The translations under genes and the position numbers were made by a program. A model generated the notes under the pieces. It was not told the DNA's origin. It ran no database searches and saw only the letters and a program-made list of their open reading frames with translations. From the NCBI GenBank assembly GCA_905236755.1, contig CAJOCR010000012.1:1-64000 (forward strand): a stretch of 64,000 nt of DNA, read 5' to 3'. Positions 45,374-53,993 of this stretch are shown here, piece after piece (position 1 is the stretch's first letter; each line of letters starts with the position of its first letter). The DNA is from an uncultured Prevotella sp. (GTDB lineage Bacteria; Bacteroidota; Bacteroidia; Bacteroidales; Bacteroidaceae).

Positions 45374-46135
45374 TTATTTTGCAATTATAGCAGAAACCCT
45401 TGAATACTCTTTGGGATTTTCCACTTTTCCACCAACTTTAACAAATGACTTTAACACATCTCTTTCGTCATTAGAAAGCGTTCCGTCCTTAAGCTTAATT
45501 TGTGAATTAATGAGTAAGGAATGACGGATATTATATAACTTTGGATTTGGTTGCTTTAGTTTATTCTCAAGTACTTTATTTGATATTCTCTCAAAAGTAG
45601 ATATATTCTCAGATTCATATAGTCCAGGAAGTTCTTTTGAAGCGAGGTATAATTCAACAAATCCCATGTATGTCATTTTGGAGAAGTCTTTTCTTTTGGT
45701 ACTAACTATGCTCCTTGATTTTTGAGGGAAATTAACATCTTCATAAAATGCCAACATCTTTTGTGGAGCGTCTGCTCGTTCTTTCAATTCCTTGAAGCCA
45801 TTAAAATTATTAATGACAACCTCTGCACCATCCAATTCGTTGTTATATGCAAAATACAATGCATGAAGCGGATGGCTCATACAAACCTCTATCAATTCAT
45901 CTGTTGACATTGATTTAAGTTTAGCCTCTGGAATCTGACATGCAGCCATCATTTCTTCAAGTGTTTGATACCTTGCCCAGTTGTTTGGTTCGGTAATAGA
46001 ATCAAATGAAAAAGTTACATTAGCAGCTTTAGATGTGACATCAGTGGAGTTCTCGTTCAACATTCTGTCGGAGCAAGAACACATTAGTGCAAGTAATGCA
46101 CTAATCAAAAAGATTTTGTGTGGTGTTTTTTCCAT
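45374..46135 (-). CDS. lipoprotein of unknown function, first gene of the operon
   Basis: About 253 residues from the ATG at 46135, where a lipoprotein signal begins (MEKTPHKIFLISALLALMCS, with CSC at the cleavage site). The body is helical: ARYQTLEEMMAACQIPEAKL, MSTDELIEVCMSHPLHALYF, LLINSQIKLKDGTLSNDERD. No family recognised with confidence. It precedes the hydrolase-like gene by 16 bases, and this lipoprotein/NCHSxAW-protein pairing looks like a unit. A -7 box TATATTTG lies at 46271-46278 on the minus strand. Confidence 0.65.
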   Translation of the reverse strand: MEKTPHKIFLISALLALMCSCSDRMLNENSTDVTSKAANVTFSFDSITEPNNWARYQTLEEMMAACQIPEAKLKSMSTDELIEVCMSHPLHALYFAYNNELDGAEVVINNFNGFKELKERADAPQKMLAFYEDVNFPQKSRSIVSTKRKDFSKMTYMGFVELYLASKELPGLYESENISTFERISNKVLENKLKQPNPKLYNIRHSLLINSQIKLKDGTLSNDERDVLKSFVKVGGKVENPKEYSRVSAIIAK

Positions 46136-46270
46136 AAGTTTTAATATTAGTATTATTATTGTTAAACTCAATATCTGCTTGTGCATGTACAATAAGTAAC
46201 AATACACTAACATAATATATGCGTATAAAGGGCATTAAGTGTTTTTTTCGCTATTAGTCCAAATACGATA

Positions 46271-46278
46271 CAAATATA
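46271..46278 (-). promoter_or_regulatory. -7 box for the six-gene operon
   Basis: TATATTTG on the minus strand, about 135 bases before the first start codon; no convincing -33 element was seen. Confidence 0.35.
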
Positions 46279-46345
46279 AATTATTTTTATTTTGGTTGTT
46301 ATCGTATGTATAATATTTTTCTCAACATTAACTATATTTAACAGT

Positions 46346-46423
46346 ACAAACCATGTTTAAAAGTAAAAAGGTAAAAGAGTAAAAAAGTAAAACTCCTAAC
46401 TTCTAACTCTTATCTCCTAACTC
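46346..46423. repeat. dispersed T/C-rich low-complexity repeat, copy 2
   Basis: GTAAAAAGGTAAAAGAGTAA followed by CTCCTAACTTCTAACTCTTA and related words; same order as at 1-50. The remainder of the 46136-46630 gap has a CGCTCACGAGCG palindrome near 46480 and the gltD terminator. Confidence 0.5.
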
Positions 46424-46576
46424 ATTATTCCTCCTTATTTCTCGCTTCTCTCTCGTCTCTCTTTCGTATATGTTTCGCTCACGAGCGAATGAGAAGCGAA
46501 TAAAAGACAAGAGAAATACGATTCAGTAGCGAAAGAAAAGGGTAATATGAATGTGGAATTACGACTTTTACAATTA

Positions 46577-46602
46577 AGGCGGGCATCCTCTGATGTCCGC
46601 CT
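46577..46602 (-). terminator. probable gltBD terminator
   Basis: AGGCGGGCAT (46577-46586) against ATGTCCGCCT (46593-46602) around CCTCTG, with a short TTAATT tail on the minus strand; 28 bases beyond the gltD stop. Confidence 0.6.
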
Positions 46603-46630
46603 CTGCTGTTTTTTATAAATGATAGGATAA

Positions 46631-48034
46631 TTACTTTCGCAAGTATTTATCAACGTCAGCAGCTACTTTACGTCCGCTTGCAAGAGCTCTTACCACCAGA
46701 CTTGCACCATTCTTAGCATCACCAGCCAAGAATACGTTCTCTGGAAGTTCAGCATGTTCAGGACGTAGGAATCCCATTGCAAGCAACACTATTTCAGCCT
46801 TAATGATTTCAGGCTTTCCTTTTTCAACCATCAAAGGGCGACCACCCTCTGGATTAGGTTTCCAGTCAATCTCCTGTACCTTTACACCAGTCAACTTACC
46901 ATCCTTACCAATAAACTCAAGCGAATTGATGTTCCATCTACGCACACATCCTTCTTCGTGTGCAAAGGTGGTTTTCAGTGTACGTGGGAAATTTGGCCAT
47001 GGATTCTTAGGATCTTCGAATCCTTCTACAGGCTTAGGCATTATCTCTATCTGAGTAACACTCTTACAGCCTTGACGATGAGCAGTACCAATACAGTCGG
47101 AACCTGTATCGCCACCACCAATAACAAGCACATCCTTGCCTTTGGCATTTACGAGTTCATCTTTCTTAAACTCAGCACCATAGAGCACTCTGTTCTGCTG
47201 TGAGAGCATTTCAAGAGCAAAGTAAACACCCTTAAGATCACGTCCTGGGATATTGAGGTCGCGAGCTACAGGAGTACCAGTACATAACACTACAGCATCG
47301 TATTTCTCTGAGAGTTCAGACACCTTTATCTTCTTATCCTTACCGAGTGTAGCATCATTCTGGATATCACCCTCCTTATCTTCAATTACCTTAGTACTGA
47401 AAACAAATTCTATTCCTTCAGCCTTCAGGAACTTTATTCTGCGATCGATGAGAGTTTTATTCAGTTTGAAGTTTGGAATACCATAGCGCAACAAACCACC
47501 TGCATCTTCGCGTGCATCATAAACAGTAACTGCATAGCCTTTCTGATTGAGCTGTGTGGCTGTAGAGAGTCCAGCAGGACCAGCACCCACAACAGCCACC
47601 TTCTTACCATTACGCTGAGGAACACGCACCTTTACATAGTCTTCTTCGAAGGCACGTTCAATAATACTACACTCATCCTCGCGATTAGTTGTAGGCTGAT
47701 GATCCATAAGATTCAGCACACATGCTTTCTCGCATAATGCAGGACAAACACGACCTGTGAACTCAGGAAAGTCATTTGTTGCTGTAAGCAATTCGTATGC
47801 CTTTTCCCAATCACCTTGGTATAATGCATCGTTCCACTCTGGTGGTTTATTACCTAATGGACAAGCCCAATGACAGAAAGGTACTCCACAGTCCATACAA
47901 CGGCTGGCCTGAGTACGGCGGTCATTACTATTCAGCGTCTGTTCTACTTCGCCGAAATCGTGTATTCTATCGTGTACCGGACGATATCCGGCTTCTTTTC
48001 TATCTATTGTTAGAAATGCTCTTGGATTTCCCAT
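46631..48034 (-). CDS. gltD: glutamate synthase small subunit
   Basis: NADPH-oxidising beta subunit that feeds electrons to GltB. Cysteine clusters for Fe-S binding near the N-terminus (CMDCGVPFCHWACPLGNKPP; GRVCPALCEKACVLN), the FAD motif VAVVGAGPAGLSTATQL, the NADPH motif VLVIGGGDTGSDC, and the closing FLAGDAKNGASLVVRALASG. 467 residues. Encoded 85 bases downstream of gltB. Confidence 0.95.
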   Translation of the reverse strand: MGNPRAFLTIDRKEAGYRPVHDRIHDFGEVEQTLNSNDRRTQASRCMDCGVPFCHWACPLGNKPPEWNDALYQGDWEKAYELLTATNDFPEFTGRVCPALCEKACVLNLMDHQPTTNREDECSIIERAFEEDYVKVRVPQRNGKKVAVVGAGPAGLSTATQLNQKGYAVTVYDAREDAGGLLRYGIPNFKLNKTLIDRRIKFLKAEGIEFVFSTKVIEDKEGDIQNDATLGKDKKIKVSELSEKYDAVVLCTGTPVARDLNIPGRDLKGVYFALEMLSQQNRVLYGAEFKKDELVNAKGKDVLVIGGGDTGSDCIGTAHRQGCKSVTQIEIMPKPVEGFEDPKNPWPNFPRTLKTTFAHEEGCVRRWNINSLEFIGKDGKLTGVKVQEIDWKPNPEGGRPLMVEKGKPEIIKAEIVLLAMGFLRPEHAELPENVFLAGDAKNGASLVVRALASGRKVAADVDKYLRK

Positions 48035-48119
48035 AAGCGGATTGAAAATTGAAAAATTGAAAGATTGAAAGATTAAAAAAATTCAGAGTATTCGGAATAT
48101 TCAGATTCATCAGAACATT

Positions 48120-51100
48120 CTAATAGTCTCTCTGCATATCAGCAATTTTCTGTTGCAGTTTCTTCACCTGTTCTTCCTGTAATACTCGTTTATATTCAAT
48201 AGGAACAACCTGAATGAAGTCTTCAACATAGTGATTCCAGTCATCAAGCATAGTGCGTGCAAGTTTACTGCCTGTATAGAGATAATGCTGACGGATAAGT
48301 TCGTGCAGTTCTTTTCTGTAGCTGCTCTCCTCAACAAGATTAATCTCAACCATATCCATATTACAGAAGTAATCAAAGTTATGGTTCTTATCCCATACAT
48401 AGGCAACGCCACCACTCATACCTGCAGCGAAGTTACGACCTGTCTCACCTAAGACAACTACTCGTCCGCCAGTCATATACTCACAGCAGTGGTCGCCCGC
48501 GCCCTCGATAACGGCAATAGCACCAGAGTTACGTACACCAAAGCGCTCACCAACCTTACCATTGATATATAGCTCACCACTTGTGGCACCATACAAACCT
48601 GTGTTACCAGCAATGATATTGTCTTCAGCATCAAAGTTACTACGTATAGGAGGAAGGATTGATATTCTACCACCTGAAAGACCCTTAGCAAAATAGTCGT
48701 TTGCTTCGCCTTCAAGCTTGAACTCTACACCCTTTACAAGGAATGCTCCAAAGCTCTGACCTGCAGAACCCTTGAACTTAACAGAGATAGAAGCCTCATC
48801 GTCAGTAGATGCTTTAGCCTCTATTTTCTTTGCCTTTGCTCTTTCTATATAACCTGAGAGCATAGTACCCACAGCACGATTGGTGTTACGAATAGAGTAA
48901 TCAAGATCTATCTCGCCACCTGTCTCAATAGCATCAGCAGCAGCCTTTATCATCTGTTCATCAAGAACACCATCAAGATCGTGATCCTGTGTCTTTGTGC
49001 AATATAAAGAAGAGTCACCTGTCTCCTTATACAACATTTTAGAGAAATCAAGACTCTCCCACTTTTCCTTAACAGCAGTAGGCAGTTCTGTTTCTTCTAC
49101 AACAGAAGAAACAGCAAGAGGCTTAATAAGTTCTGTTCTACCTACGATATCATTAAGACTCTTGAAGCCCATCTCAGCAAGATACTCTCTTACCTCCTGA
49201 GCAAGGAATGTGAAGAAGTTAACTACATTTTCATAGCTGCCACGGAAATGAGCACGCAGTTTTTCATCCTGTGTAGCCACACCCATAGGACATGTGTTCT
49301 GCGAACATTTACGCATCATAACACAACCCAAAGTTATCAATGCTGCAGTACCGAAGGCAAACTCCTCGGCACCAAGCAAAGCCATCATGATAACATCTCT
49401 ACCGCTCTTCAGCTGACCATCAACCTGCAAGCGTACCAAAGAACGCAAGCCATTCTTGACAAGTGTCTGCTGAGTTTCAGCCAAACCTATCTCTGGTGAG
49501 ATACCAGCAAAGCGCATACTTGATGCAGGACTTGCACCTGTACCACCTTCAGCTCCTGAGATAATAATAAGGTCGGCCTTAGCCTTTACCACACCAGCAG
49601 CAATAGTACCAACACCACTCTCTGCCACCAGTTTCACAGAAATAGCTGCATCAGGATTAACATTCTTCAGGTCGAAGATAAGCTGTTTCAAATCCTCGAT
49701 AGAATAGATATCGTGATGAGGAGGAGGTGAAATCAGAGAAATACCTGGTATTGAGTGACGGGTCTTAGCAATAATCTCGTTAACCTTATATCCTGGCAAC
49801 TGTCCACCTTCACCAGGCTTTGCACCCTGAGCAACCTTAATCTGTATCTCCTCGGCATTAACAAGATATTCTGTAGTAACACCGAAGCGACCACTTGCCA
49901 CCTGTTTGGTCTTACTGCTCAAAGATATTCCGTCAACGGTAGTGTGGAAGCGTTCTTCATCCTCACCACCTTCACCTGTATTGCTTCGAGCACCTAACTT
50001 ATTCATGGCAAGACACATCGCCTCGTGAGCTTCCTTGCTCAAAGCACCAAAGCTCATAGCACCAGTAACAAAGTGTTTAACAATACTCTCTACAGGCTCT
50101 ACATCCTTGATATCAATAGGTTTTCTCTTATAGTCGAAGAAATCACGAAGGAAGATAGGACGTTCCTTACGATCAACAAGAGAAGTGTATTTCTTAAACA
50201 GCTCGTAGTCGCCCTTACGTGTAGCCAACTGTAATGTAGCTATTGTCTCTGGGTCCCATGCATGCTTGATACCATCCTTGCGCCAATGGAACAAACCATT
50301 GAAAGAAGCCAGTCCTGCCTTTAGATCGGCATTCTGATTATCTGATGTCTTATTGAAAGCAATATCGTGCAAGGCAATGGCATCGTGAGCTATTGTATTC
50401 AGACCGATACCACCAACAGTACTTGTTTCTGTGCCAAAATAAGTCTTTAACAAACTCTCGTTCAAACCTATAGACTCAAAGATTTTTGCACCACGATAGC
50501 TGCGGATAGTAGAGATACCCATCTTAGCCATAATCTTGAACAGACCTTTCTTCACTGCCTTGATATAGTTAGCCTCTGCAGTAGCATAGTCTTCCTGTAT
50601 CTTATGGTTCTTAACCAGATCATCAAGAATAGCATAGGTAAGATATGGACACAGGGCACTTGCACCATATCCCAACAACAATGCAGCATGCATAACCTCA
50701 CGAATCTCTCCACTCTCAACGATAAGAGCTGTCTGCACACGTTTTCCTACAGAGATAAGATAATGGTGAACAGCACTTACTGCAAGCAACGAAGGAATAG
50801 CTACATGAGTCTCATCAACATCTCTATCACTAAGGATGATATAGTTGTAACCCTCGTCAACACTCTTCTCGGCTTCCTTGCAAAGAGCATCCAAAGCATT
50901 ACGAAGAGCCTCACCGGCTGCTTGAGCAGTCTGTGCTTTCTCTACTTCTTCAGAAGTTAGAGGAGCCTTAAAGGTTATTGGAAGTTTTATAGTATTGAAT
51001 CCCTTATAGCGGATATTACAAAGAATATCAAGCTGTGAGTTTGTCAATATAGGATGTGGCAAACGTACCATCTTACAGTTTGTCTCATTAGGCTTAAGAA

Positions 51101-52727
51101 TACCTGTACCTACTCTACCAATATATTCAGTAAGACTCATTACAAGATTCTCTCTTATTGAGTCGATAGCAGGGTTGGTAACCTGAGCAAACTGCTGACG
51201 GAAATAATTAAAGAATATCTGTGGTTTGTCGCTCAACACAGCCAAAGGAGTATCATTACCCATTGAAGCAAGAGGTTCCTGACCCTTTGTTGCCATAGGA
51301 ACAATAGTATAGTCAACATCTTCAGTTCCAAAGCCAAACTCTATCTTCTTGCGTTCGAGATTCTCTACTGCATTTTCAACCTTTCTACCACTGTGTATCT
51401 TCTCAAGCTGAATACGGTTTGTACTCAGCCACTGACGATAAGGATGTTCGCTTGCCAACTTATTCTTTATCTCACCGTCATAGTATATCTTACCCTCTTG
51501 GGTATCTATAAGCAGTATTTTACCTGGTTGCAAGCGTCCCTTCTCTGCAATCTCAGAAGGATCGAAATCCATAACGCCAACCTCACTTGCTACTACCATC
51601 ATATCATTTTTTGTGATGGTGTAACGAGCAGGGCGCAAACCATTTCTATCAAGCAATCCACCAGCATATCTACCATCGCTGAAAAGCAATGCAGCAGGAC
51701 CATCCCATGGTTCCATCAAGATAGAATAGTATTCATAAAAAGCTTTTAGATCCTCAGAAATAGGGTTCTTATCGTTAAAACTCTCTGGTACCATCACAGC
51801 CATAGCATGGGGCAGTGACATACCACTCATTACAAAGAACTCAAACACGTTGTCAAGACTGGCTGAGTCACTCATTCCAGGCTGTACGATAGGCGAAATC
51901 TCGCTTATATCGCCAAGCACATCAGAAGAGAGTACGCTCTCCCTTGCCTGCATCCATCCACGGTTACCACGAATAGTGTTTATCTCACCATTATGAGCCA
52001 ACATTCTAAATGGCTGAGCCAAGCTCCATGTAGGGAAGGTATTTGTAGAGAAACGACTATGTACAAGAGCCAAGCCACTTGTGAAATAACTATTAGTAAG
52101 ATCAGGATAGTACAAACGCAGCTGAAGACTTGAAAGCATACCCTTATAAATGATGCTCTTACTTGAAAGAGAACAGATATAGAAATCTTTTGCTCCAGTA
52201 TTATTCAGTTCCTTAACACGCTTCTCTATCTTCTTTCTAATAATATAAAGAGTACGTTCGAATACTGGTACCTTATCATCGGTGACACCTGTGATAAACA
52301 CCTGCTTAACATCAGGTTCACTTGCCAACGCAGCCTCACCTAAACAATCAGGATTAGTAGGCACATTTCGCAAATGCATCAAAGAAAGACCTTCACGCTC
52401 TATCTCCTCAATCATTATTGATAGTATTTCCTGCTGACATTTCTCCTCCTTAGGCAGGAAAACCAAACCAGTACCATATTTACCCTTCTCTGGCACAGGA
52501 ATACCCTGAAGCAAAATAAACTCATGTGGTATCTGCAATAAGATACCAGCGCCATCACCTGTCTTACCATCAGCACCCTCTGCACCACGATGACGCAGGT
52601 TCTCAAGCACCTTCAGCGCATTATCAACAAGTTCATGGCTTTTGTTTCCGTGGATATTCACCACCATGCCCACACCACAAGCGTCATGCTCGTAGGCAGC
52701 ATTATACAACCCTTCCCTATTCATCAT
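48120..52727 (-). CDS. gltB: glutamate synthase large subunit
   Basis: Alpha subunit of GOGAT, converting glutamine and 2-oxoglutarate to two glutamates. A short propeptide ends before the nucleophile Cys17 (HDACGVGMVVNI). The class II amidase domain (to about residue 430) has RFSTNTFPTWSLAQPFRMLAHNGEINT. The FMN/synthase domain has EGGTGASPASSMRFAGISPE and the 3Fe-4S cysteines in CVMMRKCSQNTCPMGVATQ. The C-terminal GXGXG domain includes GLSGGRISI, IAGNTGLYGATSG and MTGGRVVVLGETGRNFAAGMSGG. 1535 residues, standard. Transcribed with gltD from a clear promoter. Confidence 0.96.
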   Translation of the reverse strand: MMNREGLYNAAYEHDACGVGMVVNIHGNKSHELVDNALKVLENLRHRGAEGADGKTGDGAGILLQIPHEFILLQGIPVPEKGKYGTGLVFLPKEEKCQQEILSIMIEEIEREGLSLMHLRNVPTNPDCLGEAALASEPDVKQVFITGVTDDKVPVFERTLYIIRKKIEKRVKELNNTGAKDFYICSLSSKSIIYKGMLSSLQLRLYYPDLTNSYFTSGLALVHSRFSTNTFPTWSLAQPFRMLAHNGEINTIRGNRGWMQARESVLSSDVLGDISEISPIVQPGMSDSASLDNVFEFFVMSGMSLPHAMAVMVPESFNDKNPISEDLKAFYEYYSILMEPWDGPAALLFSDGRYAGGLLDRNGLRPARYTITKNDMMVVASEVGVMDFDPSEIAEKGRLQPGKILLIDTQEGKIYYDGEIKNKLASEHPYRQWLSTNRIQLEKIHSGRKVENAVENLERKKIEFGFGTEDVDYTIVPMATKGQEPLASMGNDTPLAVLSDKPQIFFNYFRQQFAQVTNPAIDSIRENLVMSLTEYIGRVGTGILKPNETNCKMVRLPHPILTNSQLDILCNIRYKGFNTIKLPITFKAPLTSEEVEKAQTAQAAGEALRNALDALCKEAEKSVDEGYNYIILSDRDVDETHVAIPSLLAVSAVHHYLISVGKRVQTALIVESGEIREVMHAALLLGYGASALCPYLTYAILDDLVKNHKIQEDYATAEANYIKAVKKGLFKIMAKMGISTIRSYRGAKIFESIGLNESLLKTYFGTETSTVGGIGLNTIAHDAIALHDIAFNKTSDNQNADLKAGLASFNGLFHWRKDGIKHAWDPETIATLQLATRKGDYELFKKYTSLVDRKERPIFLRDFFDYKRKPIDIKDVEPVESIVKHFVTGAMSFGALSKEAHEAMCLAMNKLGARSNTGEGGEDEERFHTTVDGISLSSKTKQVASGRFGVTTEYLVNAEEIQIKVAQGAKPGEGGQLPGYKVNEIIAKTRHSIPGISLISPPPHHDIYSIEDLKQLIFDLKNVNPDAAISVKLVAESGVGTIAAGVVKAKADLIIISGAEGGTGASPASSMRFAGISPEIGLAETQQTLVKNGLRSLVRLQVDGQLKSGRDVIMMALLGAEEFAFGTAALITLGCVMMRKCSQNTCPMGVATQDEKLRAHFRGSYENVVNFFTFLAQEVREYLAEMGFKSLNDIVGRTELIKPLAVSSVVEETELPTAVKEKWESLDFSKMLYKETGDSSLYCTKTQDHDLDGVLDEQMIKAAADAIETGGEIDLDYSIRNTNRAVGTMLSGYIERAKAKKIEAKASTDDEASISVKFKGSAGQSFGAFLVKGVEFKLEGEANDYFAKGLSGGRISILPPIRSNFDAEDNIIAGNTGLYGATSGELYINGKVGERFGVRNSGAIAVIEGAGDHCCEYMTGGRVVVLGETGRNFAAGMSGGVAYVWDKNHNFDYFCNMDMVEINLVEESSYRKELHELIRQHYLYTGSKLARTMLDDWNHYVEDFIQVVPIEYKRVLQEEQVKKLQQKIADMQRDY

Positions 52728-52766
52728 AATATTTAGTTTTAATAATTTATCCTATCATTTTGTCTG

Positions 52767-52797
52767 CAAAAATAATATTTTTCTTTCATTTTGACAA
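52767..52797 (-). promoter_or_regulatory. promoter of gltBD
   Basis: Minus strand: TTG (52795-52797), 20 bases, TATTTTTG (52767-52774). The DNA from 52800 to 53040 is AT-rich with no feature recognised. Confidence 0.6.
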
Positions 52798-53100
52798 CTA
52801 ACCATTTAAATTTAGCGCAAGTATTATAGCAAAAATAATAGTTTGATATCTATATGCAACTTACAGATTATAATAAATTGCCTATTATTTCTATTTAAAA
52901 ATAACAAATTGATACTTTGTCAACTTTTTCTTGATTTCAACTTATTTATATAAATCAATGCAAAAAAATCACTTTTCTTTTAAACAGCAAAGCAAATTTA
53001 CCTCATAAACCGTTAATCATTACAAAAACACATATAATATTAAACTTTGAACATTGAACATTGAGGTTTGAACATTGATATTTGAAATTTGAACCGAAGG

Positions 53101-53270
53101 TCAATGACCGAGCGTTTGCAGTCTGCGTAGCAGATGCAAACATAAAGGCGAGGAAATAAATATTAAAAAGCGCTTTGCGCTTCTTTATCATTTATCATTT
53201 GTCAACCAACGGTCACTGACTGAGCGTTTGCTGTCAGCGTAGCTGGTGTAAACATAAAGGCGAAGGAAGT
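53101..53270. repeat. two copies of the dispersed ~60-bp repeat
   Basis: Copy B (53101-53160) reads TCAATGACCGAGCGTTTGCA and continues GTCTGCGTAGCAGATGCAAA; copy C (53212-53270) reads CACTGACTGAGCGTTTGCTG and continues TCAGCGTAGCTGGTGTAAAC. Both are followed by CATAAAGGCGA. They match copy A at 11597 and the dapF copy. A lead-in of GAACATTGA words (53048-53095) precedes copy B. Short ORFs here are artefacts of the repeats. Confidence 0.65.
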
Positions 53271-53301
53271 AATTTTCATTTAGCGGAGCGTACCCGCGCA
53301 T

Positions 53302-53620
53302 TCCTTCGAGATGGTTCCGAGATGCCTTCGAGACGGTTTCGAGACGATTCCACCCCATTTTGTCCAACTTTTTCCCCTTGCTACCAGCACACAAACAGCA
53401 CATAACCAGCGCATAGGCAGCATACAAGCAGCATATTACCTCCTTATATGTGCAGTTGCTCTTCAGTTTAAGTGCACTTATTCTGCAGTATTTCTCCAGT
53501 GTATCACTGGACAAGTACTGGACATATACTGGACAAGTACTGGACATATACACTGCCTATATGCTGGTAATATGCTGCCTATATGCTGGTAATATGCTGG
53601 TAATATGCTGCCTAAAAGGA
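53302..53620. repeat. three consecutive 11-bp period arrays
   Basis: Array 1 (53302-53349): units such as CCTTCGAGACG, GTTCCGAGATG, GTTTCGAGACG. Array 2 (53383-53438): CCAGCACACAA, ACAGCACATAA, CCAGCGCATAG, GCAGCATACAA. Array 3 (about 53502-53620): TACTGGACATA and TACTGGACAAG alternate, then pass into TATGCTGGTAA and TATGCTGCCTA. All keep an 11-bp period although their sequences differ. Since 11 is not a multiple of 3, this is not a coding repeat. Confidence 0.75.
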
Positions 53621-53760
53621 GGCAATAAGCAGAATAAAAACACTATCGAATACTGCTTGAACACATAAAATTAGATCTAGTAGCATTAGCTAAGAATGAG
53701 CCAAAAGCCTTCACACAACACCATAAAACACTATTAATCAGCATTTTATATCAATATAAG

Positions 53761-53850
53761 GGTTCACATAGCCTTCACATAAGGTTCACATAAACTTTCA
53801 ATAACACAAGACAGACGTGAACCCTTGTGAACCTTCCGTGAACCCTTAAA
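53761..53850. repeat. 11-bp period array with inverted half
   Basis: Direct units GGTTCACATAG, CCTTCACATAA, GGTTCACATAA, ACTTTCAATAA (53761-53804) are followed by inverted units CGTGAACCCTT, GTGAACCTTC, CGTGAACCCTT (53816-53848), and a last inverted unit TATGTGAACCCTT near 53888-53900. The halves could pair as a hairpin upstream of the gene at 53994. Confidence 0.75.
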
Positions 53851-53993
53851 TCGCCACAAATAACTGATCCACAATCATTTACCCTCATATGTGAACCCTT
53901 ATAAAAAAACTTTTCAGAAAAAATAATCACTACAACTCACTAGAATTAAAGATTATTTGTATTTTTGTAAGATATAACAAAAAATCTAACGAC

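Noticed and set aside
53302..53620. CRISPR array
   Set aside because: The units are about 11 bp with no unique spacers of 30-40 bp, and no cas genes are nearby.
53003..53668. Several overlapping ORFs of 60-120 codons on both strands
   Set aside because: They arise from the repeat arrays: periods of 11 and repeated words keep frames open, and none has protein-like composition or a promoter.
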